A stretch of 37,913 nucleotides of DNA, taken from positions 1 to 37,913 of the forward strand of contig CADBUP010000186.1 in assembly GCA_902797885.1 (NCBI GenBank), in the 5' to 3' direction. The DNA comes from an uncultured Ruminococcus sp. Its GTDB lineage: Bacteria > Bacillota > Clostridia > Monoglobales > Monoglobaceae. Below are positions 5,600 through 11,898 of the stretch, piece after piece (position 1 is the stretch's first letter; every line of letters begins with the position of its first letter). The notes beneath the pieces were generated by a model. That model did no database searches and had not been told where the DNA came from. It worked only from the letters and a program-made list of their open reading frames with translations. A program made the translations under genes and the position numbers.

Positions 5600-6267
5600 T
5601 AATCGACCACAACTTTTTACCATATCGCCAACTATGGCAAGGCTCAATGAATAAGCATAACGGTGCATTTTACTACTCAAAAGAGATAGTGAAAAACATC
5701 ATCCCCAATGTAAAGACCTACCGCAACTGGATAACCGTGAATGTGCCGCCGCATGGTTGCGATTATGCGGTGGTCTTTATCCACAACAATTTAAACCCTA
5801 CCGAGCGCTATGCTTGGCTGCAACAATATAAAGACTTGGTGCTAGTCTGTGGAGTGCCGGAAACCGTGGAAAAGGTAGCGCACATTGGCAAAGCAATCTA
5901 CTTGCCACTATCGGTAGATGTGGAATACTTGAAAAAGTTTCGCGCCAAAAAGACCAAGAGTGCTGCTTTTGTCGGCAGACCCATCAAGAAATTTTATGAG
6001 GGTGTAAAGCTGCCGGATGGCATAGACTACTTGGAGTACTTACCGCGCAAAGAGATGCTAAAAGAAATGGCCAAATACAAAACTATTTATGCGGTTGGCC
6101 GCTGTGCCATTGAAGCTAAAGTGCTGGGCTGCGAGGTGCTGTTTTATGACCCACGCTACCCAGACACAAACCGCTGGCAAGTGCTAGACAACCACGAAGC
6201 AGCTATAATGCTGCAAAAAGAACTAGACAAAATAGATTATGACATAAGAAAGGAACAATATGAATAA
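5596..6267 (+). CDS. Glycosyltransferase-like protein (GT-B type), tentative
   Basis: 223 residues. The order of elements resembles the second half of GT-B glycosyltransferases: AAFVGRPIKKFYEGVKLPDG (strand, Gly-Arg turn), then YLPRKEMLKEMAKYKTIYAVGRCAIEAKVLGCEVLFYDP, like the nucleotide-sugar binding region where an E-A-x-x-x-G-C pattern is typical. The N-terminal half has DYAVVFIHNNLNPTERY and LVLVCGVPETVEKV. It is shorter than most full enzymes. Its end overlaps the next gene by 8 bases. It could modify phage DNA, host wall polymers or a protein; the sequence does not say which. Confidence 0.5.
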   Translation: MIIDHNFLPYRQLWQGSMNKHNGAFYYSKEIVKNIIPNVKTYRNWITVNVPPHGCDYAVVFIHNNLNPTERYAWLQQYKDLVLVCGVPETVEKVAHIGKAIYLPLSVDVEYLKKFRAKKTKSAAFVGRPIKKFYEGVKLPDGIDYLEYLPRKEMLKEMAKYKTIYAVGRCAIEAKVLGCEVLFYDPRYPDTNRWQVLDNHEAAIMLQKELDKIDYDIRKEQYE

Positions 6268-6616
6268 AATAGGCAAAGGTATACTAATCGCAATTATAGT
6301 GGTAGTAGGATTGGTCTTGATTAAGGCCGCGACAACTCCAATAATCTCCCCAAACAAATACGCAGCCGAAGCGGTACGAGTGCTTGAAAAGTATAAGAAC
6401 TTTGAGATAGACGAGCGCGAAGCCGACAACAGACTACGCAAGCTTATGGATGAAATAAGCGATATAAAAGAAAAGACCAAAGATAAAGAAGAAAAGACCA
6501 AGATGCTCAACTTATGGCTCGAAATTATGCCGGTTCAATCGCAATTACACCATTTTGGCTCGGCTTCCGGTTATGAAGTCGATGAAGCCATAGAAGCCAT
6601 TAAAAAGCACTATTGA
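6260..6616 (+). CDS. Small membrane-anchored protein, unknown function
   Basis: 118 residues: an N-terminal membrane segment (ILIAIIVVVGLVLIKAATT, residues about 8-26) then a charged helical domain (EKYKNFEIDEREADNRLRKLMDEISDIKEKTKDKEEKTK) that may form a coiled coil. Last gene of the early operon, overlapping the glycosyltransferase-like gene and followed by a terminator. The overlap suggests that the two are co-translated; a joint role is only a guess. Confidence 0.65.
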   Translation: MNKIGKGILIAIIVVVGLVLIKAATTPIISPNKYAAEAVRVLEKYKNFEIDEREADNRLRKLMDEISDIKEKTKDKEEKTKMLNLWLEIMPVQSQLHHFGSASGYEVDEAIEAIKKHY

Positions 6617-6642
6617 TACCGACATCAATGTCGGAAGCAAAG

Positions 6643-6666
6643 GCGGAGCAGTGCGCTCCGCTTTTT
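6643..6666 (+). terminator. Rho-independent terminator of the early operon
   Basis: GCGGAGC and GCTCCGC form a 7-bp stem with a five-base loop, followed by five T bases. A second hairpin (CCGACA/TGTCGG) lies just before, at 6619-6634. Confidence 0.85.
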
Positions 6667-6719
6667 CTTGTATAGTCAAATACAGAAGTAGAGTTTTCCA
6701 CAAGCGACACCTCTGTTAT

Positions 6720-8297
6720 TTAGCCTAGATTTCTTTTTATGTCTTGTCGGCTAATTATTAGGGATTGAGCATATTTTGGTTGTCCACATGGCACTTTATC
6801 CCCAACACGAGCAAAAGGAAAGACGATAAGCGTGACTTCAATCCTATCGTCATATACGAGAATCTGGTCTATTAACTTGTCAAAGAGCATTTTTTGAAGC
6901 TCGTCATTTTCTGAGCCATAAAGCGATAAAAGCTCTTGAAGGTATGAATACACGCCTTCGGGCGTTACTGCGCCTTGTAGCGCCGTTTGGAGCGTAATAA
7001 GCGCATTTTCTGTGTCTAGTAGCTCTTGCTTGTATAAAGCACTGTCCGCATCGCCTTGAGCTTCGGTTATTTCTTCTTCATATACTTTCCGGCGAATCTT
7101 TTGGAGTATGCTTTCAATTTTCTCTTTACGCTTCATCAGTTTTTCGCGTTCGGTCTGCATATCATCAACAGAATTGCCGGCAGCGGTTGCAATCTGCGCC
7201 GAAATAGAGCGCATGGCTTCTTCATTTAAAATGTGCTGTTTAATTTCGCGTAAGCAATACGCATCAATCTGGTCTTTGCGGATATTCTTAGCATCGCAAG
7301 TGCCTTTTATCTTTTTGTTAGCGCAGTGATAATATGTGTATTTGTGCTTACTATCTTTGCGGTAGCCTTTGTATGTACCGAACATATGACCGCCACATTT
7401 AGCGCAAGTGATTTTACCGGTCAAAGAGTAGAGCCGTTTGGTGCGCCTTGGCTTCACTAAATTGTTATTGTGGTGACGAATCTGCACACGATTCCACAAA
7501 TCCATATCTATAATAGCTGGCACGCAATTCTCTATTTTAAGCGGCTCATAGCCTTTTACAGAATAATCGCGCGTGCCGATGTAAAACTCATTTTTGAGGA
7601 TGCGCGCAATGGTTTGCTGCCCAATAATATCACCGCGGCGGCCTTTGATGCCCTTAGTGCGCATGGTCGTTTGCACGAAATTAAGAGAAAAGCCATCTGC
7701 ATAAAGCTCAAACATTTCACGCACCACCGCCGCTTCTTCTTCATTAGGGCGGTATTTTTTGCGCTCTTTACCACGCGTCATCTCGCCAGTATTGTAAAGC
7801 TCATAGCCATACGGCACGAATCCACCCAAATAATAGCCTTGCTGGGCGGCAAAATACATACCCGATTTAACATGGGCGGCAATGATAGAAGCTTGCAGCT
7901 CGTGCATAGCAAATAGATTAGTGCCAGAAAACTTGCCATGTGGGTCGCTCATGTCAATCCGCTCGATAACCGACTCAATCATGATACCGTACTTTTCGGA
8001 CAACTCATGGTTATAGTTCAGCGCATCTCTGGTATTACGGAATGACCGCGAGAACGAGAAAACAATGATTTTGTCGAACTTCTTTTGCGCTGCATCTGCC
8101 ATCATGCTGTCAAACGCTTCACGGCCAGCCACTTTGCGGCCAGACTTCGCCTCATCAATATAAGTGCCAACTAGCTCATAGTCCTCAACTTCAATATACT
8201 TTGTACACTCGCTCACTTGATACTCAATAGAGAATGACTCGGCTTGGCGGTGTGAAGAATAGCGGATATAAATAACTGCTCTTTGTTTCTTTTTCAT
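6720..8297 (-). CDS. Large serine recombinase (phage integrase)
   Basis: 525 residues from the start at 8297 (minus-strand ribosome site AAAGGA about 10 bases before). The N-terminal resolvase domain begins AVIYIRYSSHRQAESFSIEYQ, with catalytic Ser at residue 14 or 15, and has YIDEAKSGRKVAGREAF and IIVFSFSRSFRN. The recombinase domain follows (YGYELYNTG ... GDIIGQQTIARILKNEFYIG). A zinc ribbon (CAKCGG ... YYHCANKK ... GTCDA) and a coiled-coil region then lead to the C-terminus. This is the layout of integrases that join attP to attB in one direction, with a separate directionality factor for excision. An in-frame ATG at 8387 exists but has poorer support. It is the only minus-strand protein gene; its presence makes the phage temperate. 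Confidence 0.93.
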   Translation of the reverse strand: MKKKQRAVIYIRYSSHRQAESFSIEYQVSECTKYIEVEDYELVGTYIDEAKSGRKVAGREAFDSMMADAAQKKFDKIIVFSFSRSFRNTRDALNYNHELSEKYGIMIESVIERIDMSDPHGKFSGTNLFAMHELQASIIAAHVKSGMYFAAQQGYYLGGFVPYGYELYNTGEMTRGKERKKYRPNEEEAAVVREMFELYADGFSLNFVQTTMRTKGIKGRRGDIIGQQTIARILKNEFYIGTRDYSVKGYEPLKIENCVPAIIDMDLWNRVQIRHHNNNLVKPRRTKRLYSLTGKITCAKCGGHMFGTYKGYRKDSKHKYTYYHCANKKIKGTCDAKNIRKDQIDAYCLREIKQHILNEEAMRSISAQIATAAGNSVDDMQTEREKLMKRKEKIESILQKIRRKVYEEEITEAQGDADSALYKQELLDTENALITLQTALQGAVTPEGVYSYLQELLSLYGSENDELQKMLFDKLIDQILVYDDRIEVTLIVFPFARVGDKVPCGQPKYAQSLIISRQDIKRNLG

Positions 8298-8310
8298 GAT
8301 ATAACATTCC

Positions 8311-8379
8311 TTTGCTTCAAAAATAACAAAACCGAAGCAAATAACAGAGGTAATTTGCTTCATGGTTGCTTCAAAAATA
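8311..8379. repeat. TTGCTTC repeat cluster in the integrase leader
   Basis: TTTGCTTCAAAAATA (8311-8325), TTTGCTTCA (8354-8362) and TTGCTTCAAAAATA (8366-8379) are direct copies; GAAGCAA (8334-8340) is an inverted copy. Another inverted copy, GAAGCAAA, lies beyond the other end of the integrase gene (6634-6641). The cluster could be regulator operators or part of attP; the sequence cannot separate these. Confidence 0.6.
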
Positions 8380-8411
8380 TAACTCACTTCAATTTAAGAT
8401 ATAACGTTGCG

Positions 8412-8420
8412 ATTTTAGCA
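8412..8420 (-). promoter_or_regulatory. Integrase promoter (-10)
   Basis: On the minus strand this reads TGCTAAAAT, an extended -10. The predicted mRNA leader to the start at 8297 is about 108 bases and contains the TTGCTTC repeats. A TTGCAT lies 19 bases upstream as a weak -35. Confidence 0.5.
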
Positions 8421-8525
8421 TACCTTTGCGCCATAATGCAACCCCAAGAAGAAAAGTCCGAAAATTACATTTTCAAAAATGATGTATTTATAGGAGAATA
8501 TTGACCATAATGAAACTGTGCCAAA

Positions 8526-8708
8526 ATGACACAGCTTAGAATAGAGGTGCTTCATATAGAGGCAAAAGAATACCTTGACCAAATCAGAAAGCTACCAGAT
8601 AGCCGCAAAAAGGTTTATAAGCTTCTAACAGTCCGCGGCTCAAATAAAGTAATGATGGCCGCGGCTAGAGAATACGCAAGGCTAGTGGCGAAAGGCTACC
8701 GGCTTTAG
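8526..8708 (+). CDS. Small protein of unknown function (60 aa)
   Basis: 60 residues, basic and helical (EAKEYLDQIRKLPDSRKKVYKLLTVRGSNKVMMAAAREYARLVAKG), possibly DNA-binding by charge, though no motif is certain. First rightward gene across from the integrase. ATG 8526 has no ribosome site close by. A TAGGAGAA at 8491-8498 better fits a short overlapping reading frame (TTG 8501 or ATG 8510, ending at 8539), so translation may be coupled to it. The next gene encodes an XRE regulator, so this may be part of the lysogeny control module or an excision factor; that is a guess. Confidence 0.6.
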   Translation: MTQLRIEVLHIEAKEYLDQIRKLPDSRKKVYKLLTVRGSNKVMMAAAREYARLVAKGYRL

Positions 8709-8720
8709 AAGGGAGCAGAA

Positions 8721-8933
8721 ATGCAAGTAAATAGATCGTTAAAAGTATTTAGGGCGCGCCAAGGGCTTACGCAAGAGCAAATGGCAGAACGCATGGGATG
8801 GTCGCGCCAATACTATGCCAAAACCGAGAATGGCCGAAGCTCCGGCTCAATTCTATTTTGGACAAGGCTACAAGATGCCTTTAACATTCCAGATGGGGAG
8901 GTTTGGCCGCTTGTCAAAGATACAAAAGAATGA
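8721..8933 (+). CDS. XRE-family helix-turn-helix regulator (Cro/CI type)
   Basis: 70 residues, almost all one helix-turn-helix domain: LKVFRARQGLTQEQMAERMGWSRQYYAKTENGRSSGS, then a short C-terminal part. Proteins of this size bind operators as dimers and act like Cro or a minimal repressor. GAAGGGAG lies 7 bases before ATG 8721. It is divergent from the integrase and upstream of replication genes, the usual position of the lysis/lysogeny switch. No second full-length repressor with a peptidase domain is seen, so the control logic here is compact. Confidence 0.9.
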   Translation: MQVNRSLKVFRARQGLTQEQMAERMGWSRQYYAKTENGRSSGSILFWTRLQDAFNIPDGEVWPLVKDTKE

Positions 8934-9042
8934 GCGCAAGTTTGAAACAAAGCTAAAAGAAGGCAATCCAGATTTAAGACCATTGTGGCTTGAAGTGGTA
9001 AAACGAATTAAACGAGGTGAAAACTATGGCAAGAGATGCTAA
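8911..9042 (+). CDS. Small ORF overlapping the XRE gene (43 aa), TTG start
   Basis: TTG 8911 follows GGGGAGG at 8895-8901, and the frame continues past the end of the XRE gene to 9042, overlapping the next gene. The product is basic (SKIQKNERKFETKLKEGNPDLRPLWLEVVKRIKRG). No family recognised. The well-placed ribosome site and the need to explain the 90-base gap between neighbours are the support; in-frame ATGs at 8893 and 8815 are other starts. Confidence 0.45.
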   Translation: MSKIQKNERKFETKLKEGNPDLRPLWLEVVKRIKRGENYGKRC

Positions 9043-9244
9043 CGCCGAATATATGGCGATATTGGGCGCGCTAGGCGCGGTGCTTGAAAATAACAAGACA
9101 GACCTAGCGCTGGCAAAGTACGACATTGAGAGGCTTCAAGCAAAGCTAGATGAAGCATACAAGGAGATAGATGAGCTTAATGCGTTGTTACCAATATCAG
9201 AGCCAAAAGCTGTGGAAAACTCCGACTATCCATTTAACAAATAG
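9026..9244 (+). CDS. Small coiled-coil protein of unknown function (72 aa)
   Basis: 72 residues from ATG 9026 (GAGGTG seven bases before). Most of it is one predicted coiled coil (LENNKTDLALAKYDIERLQAKLDEAYKEIDELNALL). A GTG at 9017 in frame is less well placed. It sits between the regulator and the replication genes. No family recognised. Confidence 0.65.
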   Translation: MARDANAEYMAILGALGAVLENNKTDLALAKYDIERLQAKLDEAYKEIDELNALLPISEPKAVENSDYPFNK

Positions 9245-9266
9245 CCACTAGTCTTTTGGAATTATG

Positions 9267-9275
9267 TGGTAAAAT
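9267..9275 (+). promoter_or_regulatory. Extended -10 promoter of the replication operon
   Basis: TGGTAAAAT is an extended -10; the predicted start is about base 9282, which is the A of an ATG. Transcription would thus begin directly at the hairpin/pseudoknot element and leader ORF. Confidence 0.6.
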
Positions 9276-9281
9276 TATGGC

Positions 9282-9370
9282 ATGAGCATCGTACTAAAGG
9301 AGTTCAAACGCAGGGTTACCGGGCCGTACGATGCCCATTTAGCCCGGAATCTTGCGTTTGGGCTCTTTTC
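9282..9370 (+). ncRNA. Structured leader RNA: 28-bp hairpin with loop-to-5'-end pseudoknot
   Basis: Bases 9296-9324 pair with 9342-9369 through 28 pairs (five of them G-U) with one bulged A (9318), leaving a 17-base loop. Nine loop bases, GTACGATGC (9326-9334), are perfectly complementary to GCATCGTAC (9286-9294), directly before the stem. The element can therefore form a pseudoknot, or alternate between the two pairings. An SD-like AAAGGAG is locked in the left arm. It is the 5' leader of the replisome organizer gene and may control its expression or act as an origin structure. It matches no RNA family I know. Confidence 0.65.
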
Positions 9371-9401
9371 AGTACCTCATATAAGCAAAATAAGGAGGTA
9401 A
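9282..9401 (+). CDS. Possible leader peptide (39 aa) coupled to the replication initiator
   Basis: An ATG at the predicted transcription start opens a 39-codon frame through the whole hairpin. It ends at TAA 9399-9401, inside the AAGGAGGTAA ribosome site and three bases before the initiator's ATG 9404. Its peptide is basic (SIVLKEFKRRVTG ... ISKIRR). It has no ribosome site, so it would be leaderless. Ribosomes on it would melt the hairpin and stop at the initiator's start, a coupling layout known for plasmid repY/repZ leaders. Real translation is unproven. Confidence 0.35.
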   Translation: MSIVLKEFKRRVTGPYDAHLARNLAFGLFSVPHISKIRR

Positions 9402-9403
9402 AA

Positions 9404-10159
9404 ATGAGCGAACAAAAACGCTACTACTGGATAAAACTTAAAACGGACTTCTTTAACCAAGAAGCGATAGACTTATTGCTTTCGCAGCCAAACGGCTGCC
9501 AGTATGTAGTGCTTTATCAAATGTTATGCTTAAACACAGCAAACAACAATGGCGAGATGACTTCGCGAGTCGGCGAAATGATTGTGCCTTACAATATCGA
9601 CAAGATTGTGCGGGATACCAAATACTTTGACCATGACACCGTAACTGTGGCACTAGAGTTATTTAAGAGGCTAGGGCTTGTTTACCAAGAAGAAAACGGT
9701 GTTCTCAGAATTACGGACTCTGTGAAGATGGTCGGCCATGAAAGCGCAAATAGAGAAGCGGTTAAAAAGCGCGAGTATAGGATGCGTAAGAAGTTAGAGG
9801 ACAAAAATGAGGACAAAGTGGGGACAAATTGTCCGACAGAGATAGAGATTAGAGATAGAGTTAAGAGTATAGATATAAATATAAAAGAAAGAGAAAAAGA
9901 AAAGAAAAGCGCAAAGCGCTTTCTCGCTCCAACAGTAGAGGAAGTGCATGAGTATTGTAGGGAACGCAATAACTTCGTGAATCCGCAAGCTTTCGTGGAC
10001 TTTTACACTGCAAAAGGGTGGAAAGTAGGAAATGCACCAATGAAAGATTGGAAAGCAGCGGTAAGGACATGGGAGCAGCGCGATGCTGAACGGCGAAAAC
10101 CTAAAGATGATGGCAGATTCTATAAATCCGAACCGGTAGAGGATGATTTGCCATTCTAG
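9404..10159 (+). CDS. Phage replisome organizer / replication initiator
   Basis: 251 residues from ATG 9404 (AAGGAGG 5 bases before). The N-terminal half fits the replisome-organizer domain: YYWIKLKTDFFNQEAIDLLLSQPNG followed by YQMLCLNTANNNGEM and a winged-helix pattern (VTVALELFKRLGLVYQEENG). A charged linker follows (KKREYRMRKKLEDKN and a lysine/glutamate-rich run). The C-terminus has the DnaD/DnaB2-like end PTVEEVHEYCRERNNFV ... FYTAKGWKVGNAPMKDWKAAVRTW. Such proteins bind the phage origin and recruit the helicase loader. The DnaC-like loader is the next gene. The structured leader is directly upstream. Confidence 0.88.
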   Translation: MSEQKRYYWIKLKTDFFNQEAIDLLLSQPNGCQYVVLYQMLCLNTANNNGEMTSRVGEMIVPYNIDKIVRDTKYFDHDTVTVALELFKRLGLVYQEENGVLRITDSVKMVGHESANREAVKKREYRMRKKLEDKNEDKVGTNCPTEIEIRDRVKSIDINIKEREKEKKSAKRFLAPTVEEVHEYCRERNNFVNPQAFVDFYTAKGWKVGNAPMKDWKAAVRTWEQRDAERRKPKDDGRFYKSEPVEDDLPF

Positions 10160-10171
10160 GAAGGAGGTAGC

Positions 10172-11008
10172 ATGGATTATAACAAAATGATTGACAACCT
10201 AAACAAAAGAGTGCCAAAGCCGGTGGAAGAAACCTATATAGACGAAGATGGGCTGATGCGCTGTACTAGCTGCCATGGCAAGCGTGAAACGATAATTGAG
10301 ATATTTGGGCAGTCGCGAAAGGTGAGCTGCGTTTGCTCATGCCAGCAAGCCGCTGCACTAGCGGAAGATGAAGCCATAGAGAAGCGCGCAAAAATGCGAA
10401 AAATTGAAGAAATGCGCCGCACTGGGTTTACTGACAAGAAGCTCATGGAGTGTACATTTGAAAATGACGATGGCAGCCAGCCGAAAGTTTTGCACATTGC
10501 GAAAAACTATGTGGAAAACTTCGATAAGATGAAAGAGGGCGGCAAAGGGTTGCTCTTATATGGTGGAGTGGGAACTGGCAAGACTTATGCAGCCGCAAGC
10601 ATAGCCAATGCGCTCATAGATAAAGGCATATCGGCCATGGTCACGAACTTCGCGAGAATATCGAACAAGCTACAAGAGCGCTTTGAGAAAAAGCAAGCCT
10701 ATCTGGACAATCTTAACAAGTTTGATTTGCTAGTGCTGGATGACTTAGCAGCAGAGCGCAGCACCGAGTATATGCAAGAGATTGTTTACAATGTGATAGA
10801 TGCACGCTACCGCGCCGGACTACCAATGATTATCACCACGAATTTAAGCCTAGAAACGATTAAGAACCCACCGAACCCAACCGATAACCGCATCTATGAC
10901 CGCATACTTGAAAAATGCTTTCCAGTGGAGGTCAAAGGCGCATCACACCGGCGCAAGAATATCAAAGCAGAGTTTGAGAATATGAAGGGGTTGCTCGGAT
11001 TAAACTAA
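10172..11008 (+). CDS. dnaC: DnaC-like helicase loader (AAA+ ATPase)
   Basis: 278 residues. An N-terminal zinc-finger-like cluster (CTSC at 31-34 and CVCSC at 53-57) precedes an AAA+ core with Walker A GGVGTGKT at 131-138 and Walker B LLVLDDLAAER at 186-196, then an arginine-rich sensor region (NRIYDRILEKCF). This is the layout of DnaC/DnaI loaders that place the replicative helicase on DNA. AAGGAGG lies 6 bases before ATG 10172. It directly follows the organizer gene. The phage brings no helicase or polymerase in this window, so it must use those of the host. Confidence 0.93.
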   Translation: MDYNKMIDNLNKRVPKPVEETYIDEDGLMRCTSCHGKRETIIEIFGQSRKVSCVCSCQQAAALAEDEAIEKRAKMRKIEEMRRTGFTDKKLMECTFENDDGSQPKVLHIAKNYVENFDKMKEGGKGLLLYGGVGTGKTYAAASIANALIDKGISAMVTNFARISNKLQERFEKKQAYLDNLNKFDLLVLDDLAAERSTEYMQEIVYNVIDARYRAGLPMIITTNLSLETIKNPPNPTDNRIYDRILEKCFPVEVKGASHRRKNIKAEFENMKGLLGLN

Positions 11009-11027
11009 ATCTATCGGACAAAAAGGA

Positions 11028-11288
11028 GTGATTTTTATTAGCGAAGTAGAAATCTGGTCTATGATAGCCAGTTCAGCAATAAATTTCATTGTGGTTTATG
11101 TTATTACTGGCGCAAGCCAAAAAGCAACCGTAAAAGACAACAAAACAGATTTGCGCACGACCAAAGAGGATATAATGACCGAGCTAAAAGATAGCCGTGA
11201 AATATTGATAGCGGAGGTTGAAACAGCTACGAACTCCGCCATAGACATTATTACCGAAGCAATAAAGAACCATGAGGCCATGAAATGA
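11028..11288 (+). CDS. Small membrane protein, unknown function
   Basis: Up to 86 residues: a hydrophobic N-terminus (IWSMIASSAINFIVVYVITGAS, one membrane segment) and a charged helical tail (KATVKDNKTDLRTTKEDIM ... EVETATNS). The only classical start is GTG 11028, but it overlaps the ribosome site AAAGGAG. An in-frame ATT at 11037, eight bases after that site, may be the true start. It lies between the replication genes and two tiny ORFs, all before a terminator. No family recognised. Confidence 0.6.
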   Translation: MIFISEVEIWSMIASSAINFIVVYVITGASQKATVKDNKTDLRTTKEDIMTELKDSREILIAEVETATNSAIDIITEAIKNHEAMK

Positions 11289-11289
11289 A

Positions 11290-11427
11290 ATGGCAAATAA
11301 GGAAATTGAAAAAGAGGCTAAAAAAGCTTATATTGCGCAAATTAAACTTGCCGAGGTAATTAAAGGGGTAGGTAACTGCCAACCGCGTCCTGACTATCTC
11401 GGTCACCTCATACCAAAGGGAGAATGA
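11290..11427 (+). CDS. Small ORF of unknown function (45 aa)
   Basis: ATG 11290 begins two bases after the stop of the preceding gene. The product has a Lys/Glu-rich helix (KEIEKEAKKAYIAQIKLAEVI) and a short end with one Cys. The close packing and the following ribosome site support it; there is no similarity I recognise. Confidence 0.45.
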   Translation: MANKEIEKEAKKAYIAQIKLAEVIKGVGNCQPRPDYLGHLIPKGE

Positions 11428-11429
11428 TT

Positions 11430-11534
11430 ATGCGTAACGAAGATCGCAAACCTCAAAAAGAAACTTCGGAAAAGGCTAAAACACCGGCTAATAACTTAGC
11501 GAAACAAACTGGAGCAAGAGAAGAACGCCAATAA
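11430..11534 (+). CDS. Small ORF of unknown function (34 aa)
   Basis: AAGGGAGA is placed 6 bases before ATG 11430. The 34-residue product is highly charged and probably disordered (NEDRKPQKETSEKAKTPANN). It is the last ORF of the replication operon, and a terminator follows within 10 bases. Confidence 0.5.
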   Translation: MRNEDRKPQKETSEKAKTPANNLAKQTGAREERQ

Positions 11535-11543
11535 CCTACTAAT

Positions 11544-11566
11544 GCCAGCGTAATGCTGGCTTTTTT
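11544..11566 (+). terminator. Rho-independent terminator of the replication operon
   Basis: GCCAGC and GCTGGC form a 6-bp stem with a five-base loop, followed by six T bases. Confidence 0.85.
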
Positions 11567-11569
11567 GTG

Positions 11570-11625
11570 CAAAAAGATAGAGCCGCGGCGCAGCGGCTCT
11601 GAGATAAACGAGGGTAATATTACCC
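11570..11625 (-). ncRNA. Candidate short minus-strand RNA (about 55 nt)
   Basis: The minus-strand extended -10 at 11632-11640 predicts a start at about 11625. The hairpin AGAGCCGC/GCGGCTCT (11579-11600), followed in minus sense by ATCTTTTT, predicts an end near 11570. The first 14 bases after the start are the perfect palindrome GGGTAATATTACCC. The hairpin shares GCGGCTCTG with small RNA B at 1.5 kb. It is too short for a protein. It may be a regulatory RNA, or the whole may be a two-way terminator plus operator. Confidence 0.4.
11612..11625. promoter_or_regulatory. Palindromic operator candidate
   Basis: GGGTAATATTACCC is a perfect 14-bp palindrome placed exactly at the predicted start of the minus-strand transcript and about 30 bases from the rightward promoter, so one bound dimer could affect both. 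Confidence 0.5.
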
Positions 11626-11631
11626 GAAAAT

Positions 11632-11640
11632 ATTATACCA
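11632..11640 (-). promoter_or_regulatory. Minus-strand extended -10
   Basis: On the minus strand this reads TGGTATAAT, back to back with the rightward box at 11656-11664. Confidence 0.55.
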
Positions 11641-11655
11641 CAAAAATAATGCCTA

Positions 11656-11664
11656 TGTTATAAT
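11656..11664 (+). promoter_or_regulatory. Rightward extended -10 of a structured RNA
   Basis: TGTTATAAT; predicted start near 11671. It drives a stretch of about 170 bases that contains no convincing gene and ends in a terminator. Confidence 0.6.
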
Positions 11665-11670
11665 TAAATT

Positions 11671-11838
11671 GCGAGGTACATTTAATTATGATTGGTTAAT
11701 CATTATTACCCCCAAACTCAAAAGGCTAAATAATAACACTCTTATGATTTATAACGCTTTTTACACGCCAATCAGAAATAACACAAAAAATTTCGTGTAT
11801 GACCATATAGCCGGTAAGTCGCAACCGGCTTCTTTTTT
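11671..11838 (+). ncRNA. Candidate structured RNA (about 168 nt) before the lysis genes
   Basis: Bounded by an extended -10 and a strong terminator. Two exclusive pairings share the same bases: a local hairpin ATGATT/AATCAT (11688-11703), and a long-range stem TGATTGG (11689-11695) with CCAATCA (11768-11774). An ACAC/GTGT hairpin lies further on. An ORF can be drawn from 11669, but it reads through two terminators and has no ribosome site. It may be a stand-alone regulatory RNA or a riboswitch-like attenuator. I recognise no family. Confidence 0.45.
11809..11838 (+). terminator. Rho-independent terminator
   Basis: AGCCGGT and ACCGGCT form a 7-bp stem with an eight-base loop, followed by TCTTTTTT. 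Confidence 0.85.
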
Positions 11839-11840
11839 AT

Positions 11841-11864
11841 GCCATCCAAAAGGGTGGCTTTTTT
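11841..11864 (+). terminator. Second tandem terminator
   Basis: GCCATCC and GGGTGGC pair (one G-T) with a four-base loop and six T bases. Two terminators in a row shield the lysis genes from upstream transcription. Confidence 0.8.
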
Positions 11865-11870
11865 GTATTG

Positions 11871-11879
11871 TGATATAAT
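11871..11879 (+). promoter_or_regulatory. Extended -10 promoter of the lysis genes
   Basis: TGATATAAT, 20 bases before the holin start and just after two terminators. Confidence 0.65.
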
Positions 11880-11898
11880 AAAAAAAGGAGGTAAACAA

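Noticed and set aside
11669-11878. Open frame of 69 codons in the control region
   Set aside because: It crosses two strong terminators, has no ribosome site and spans competing RNA stems; not a gene.
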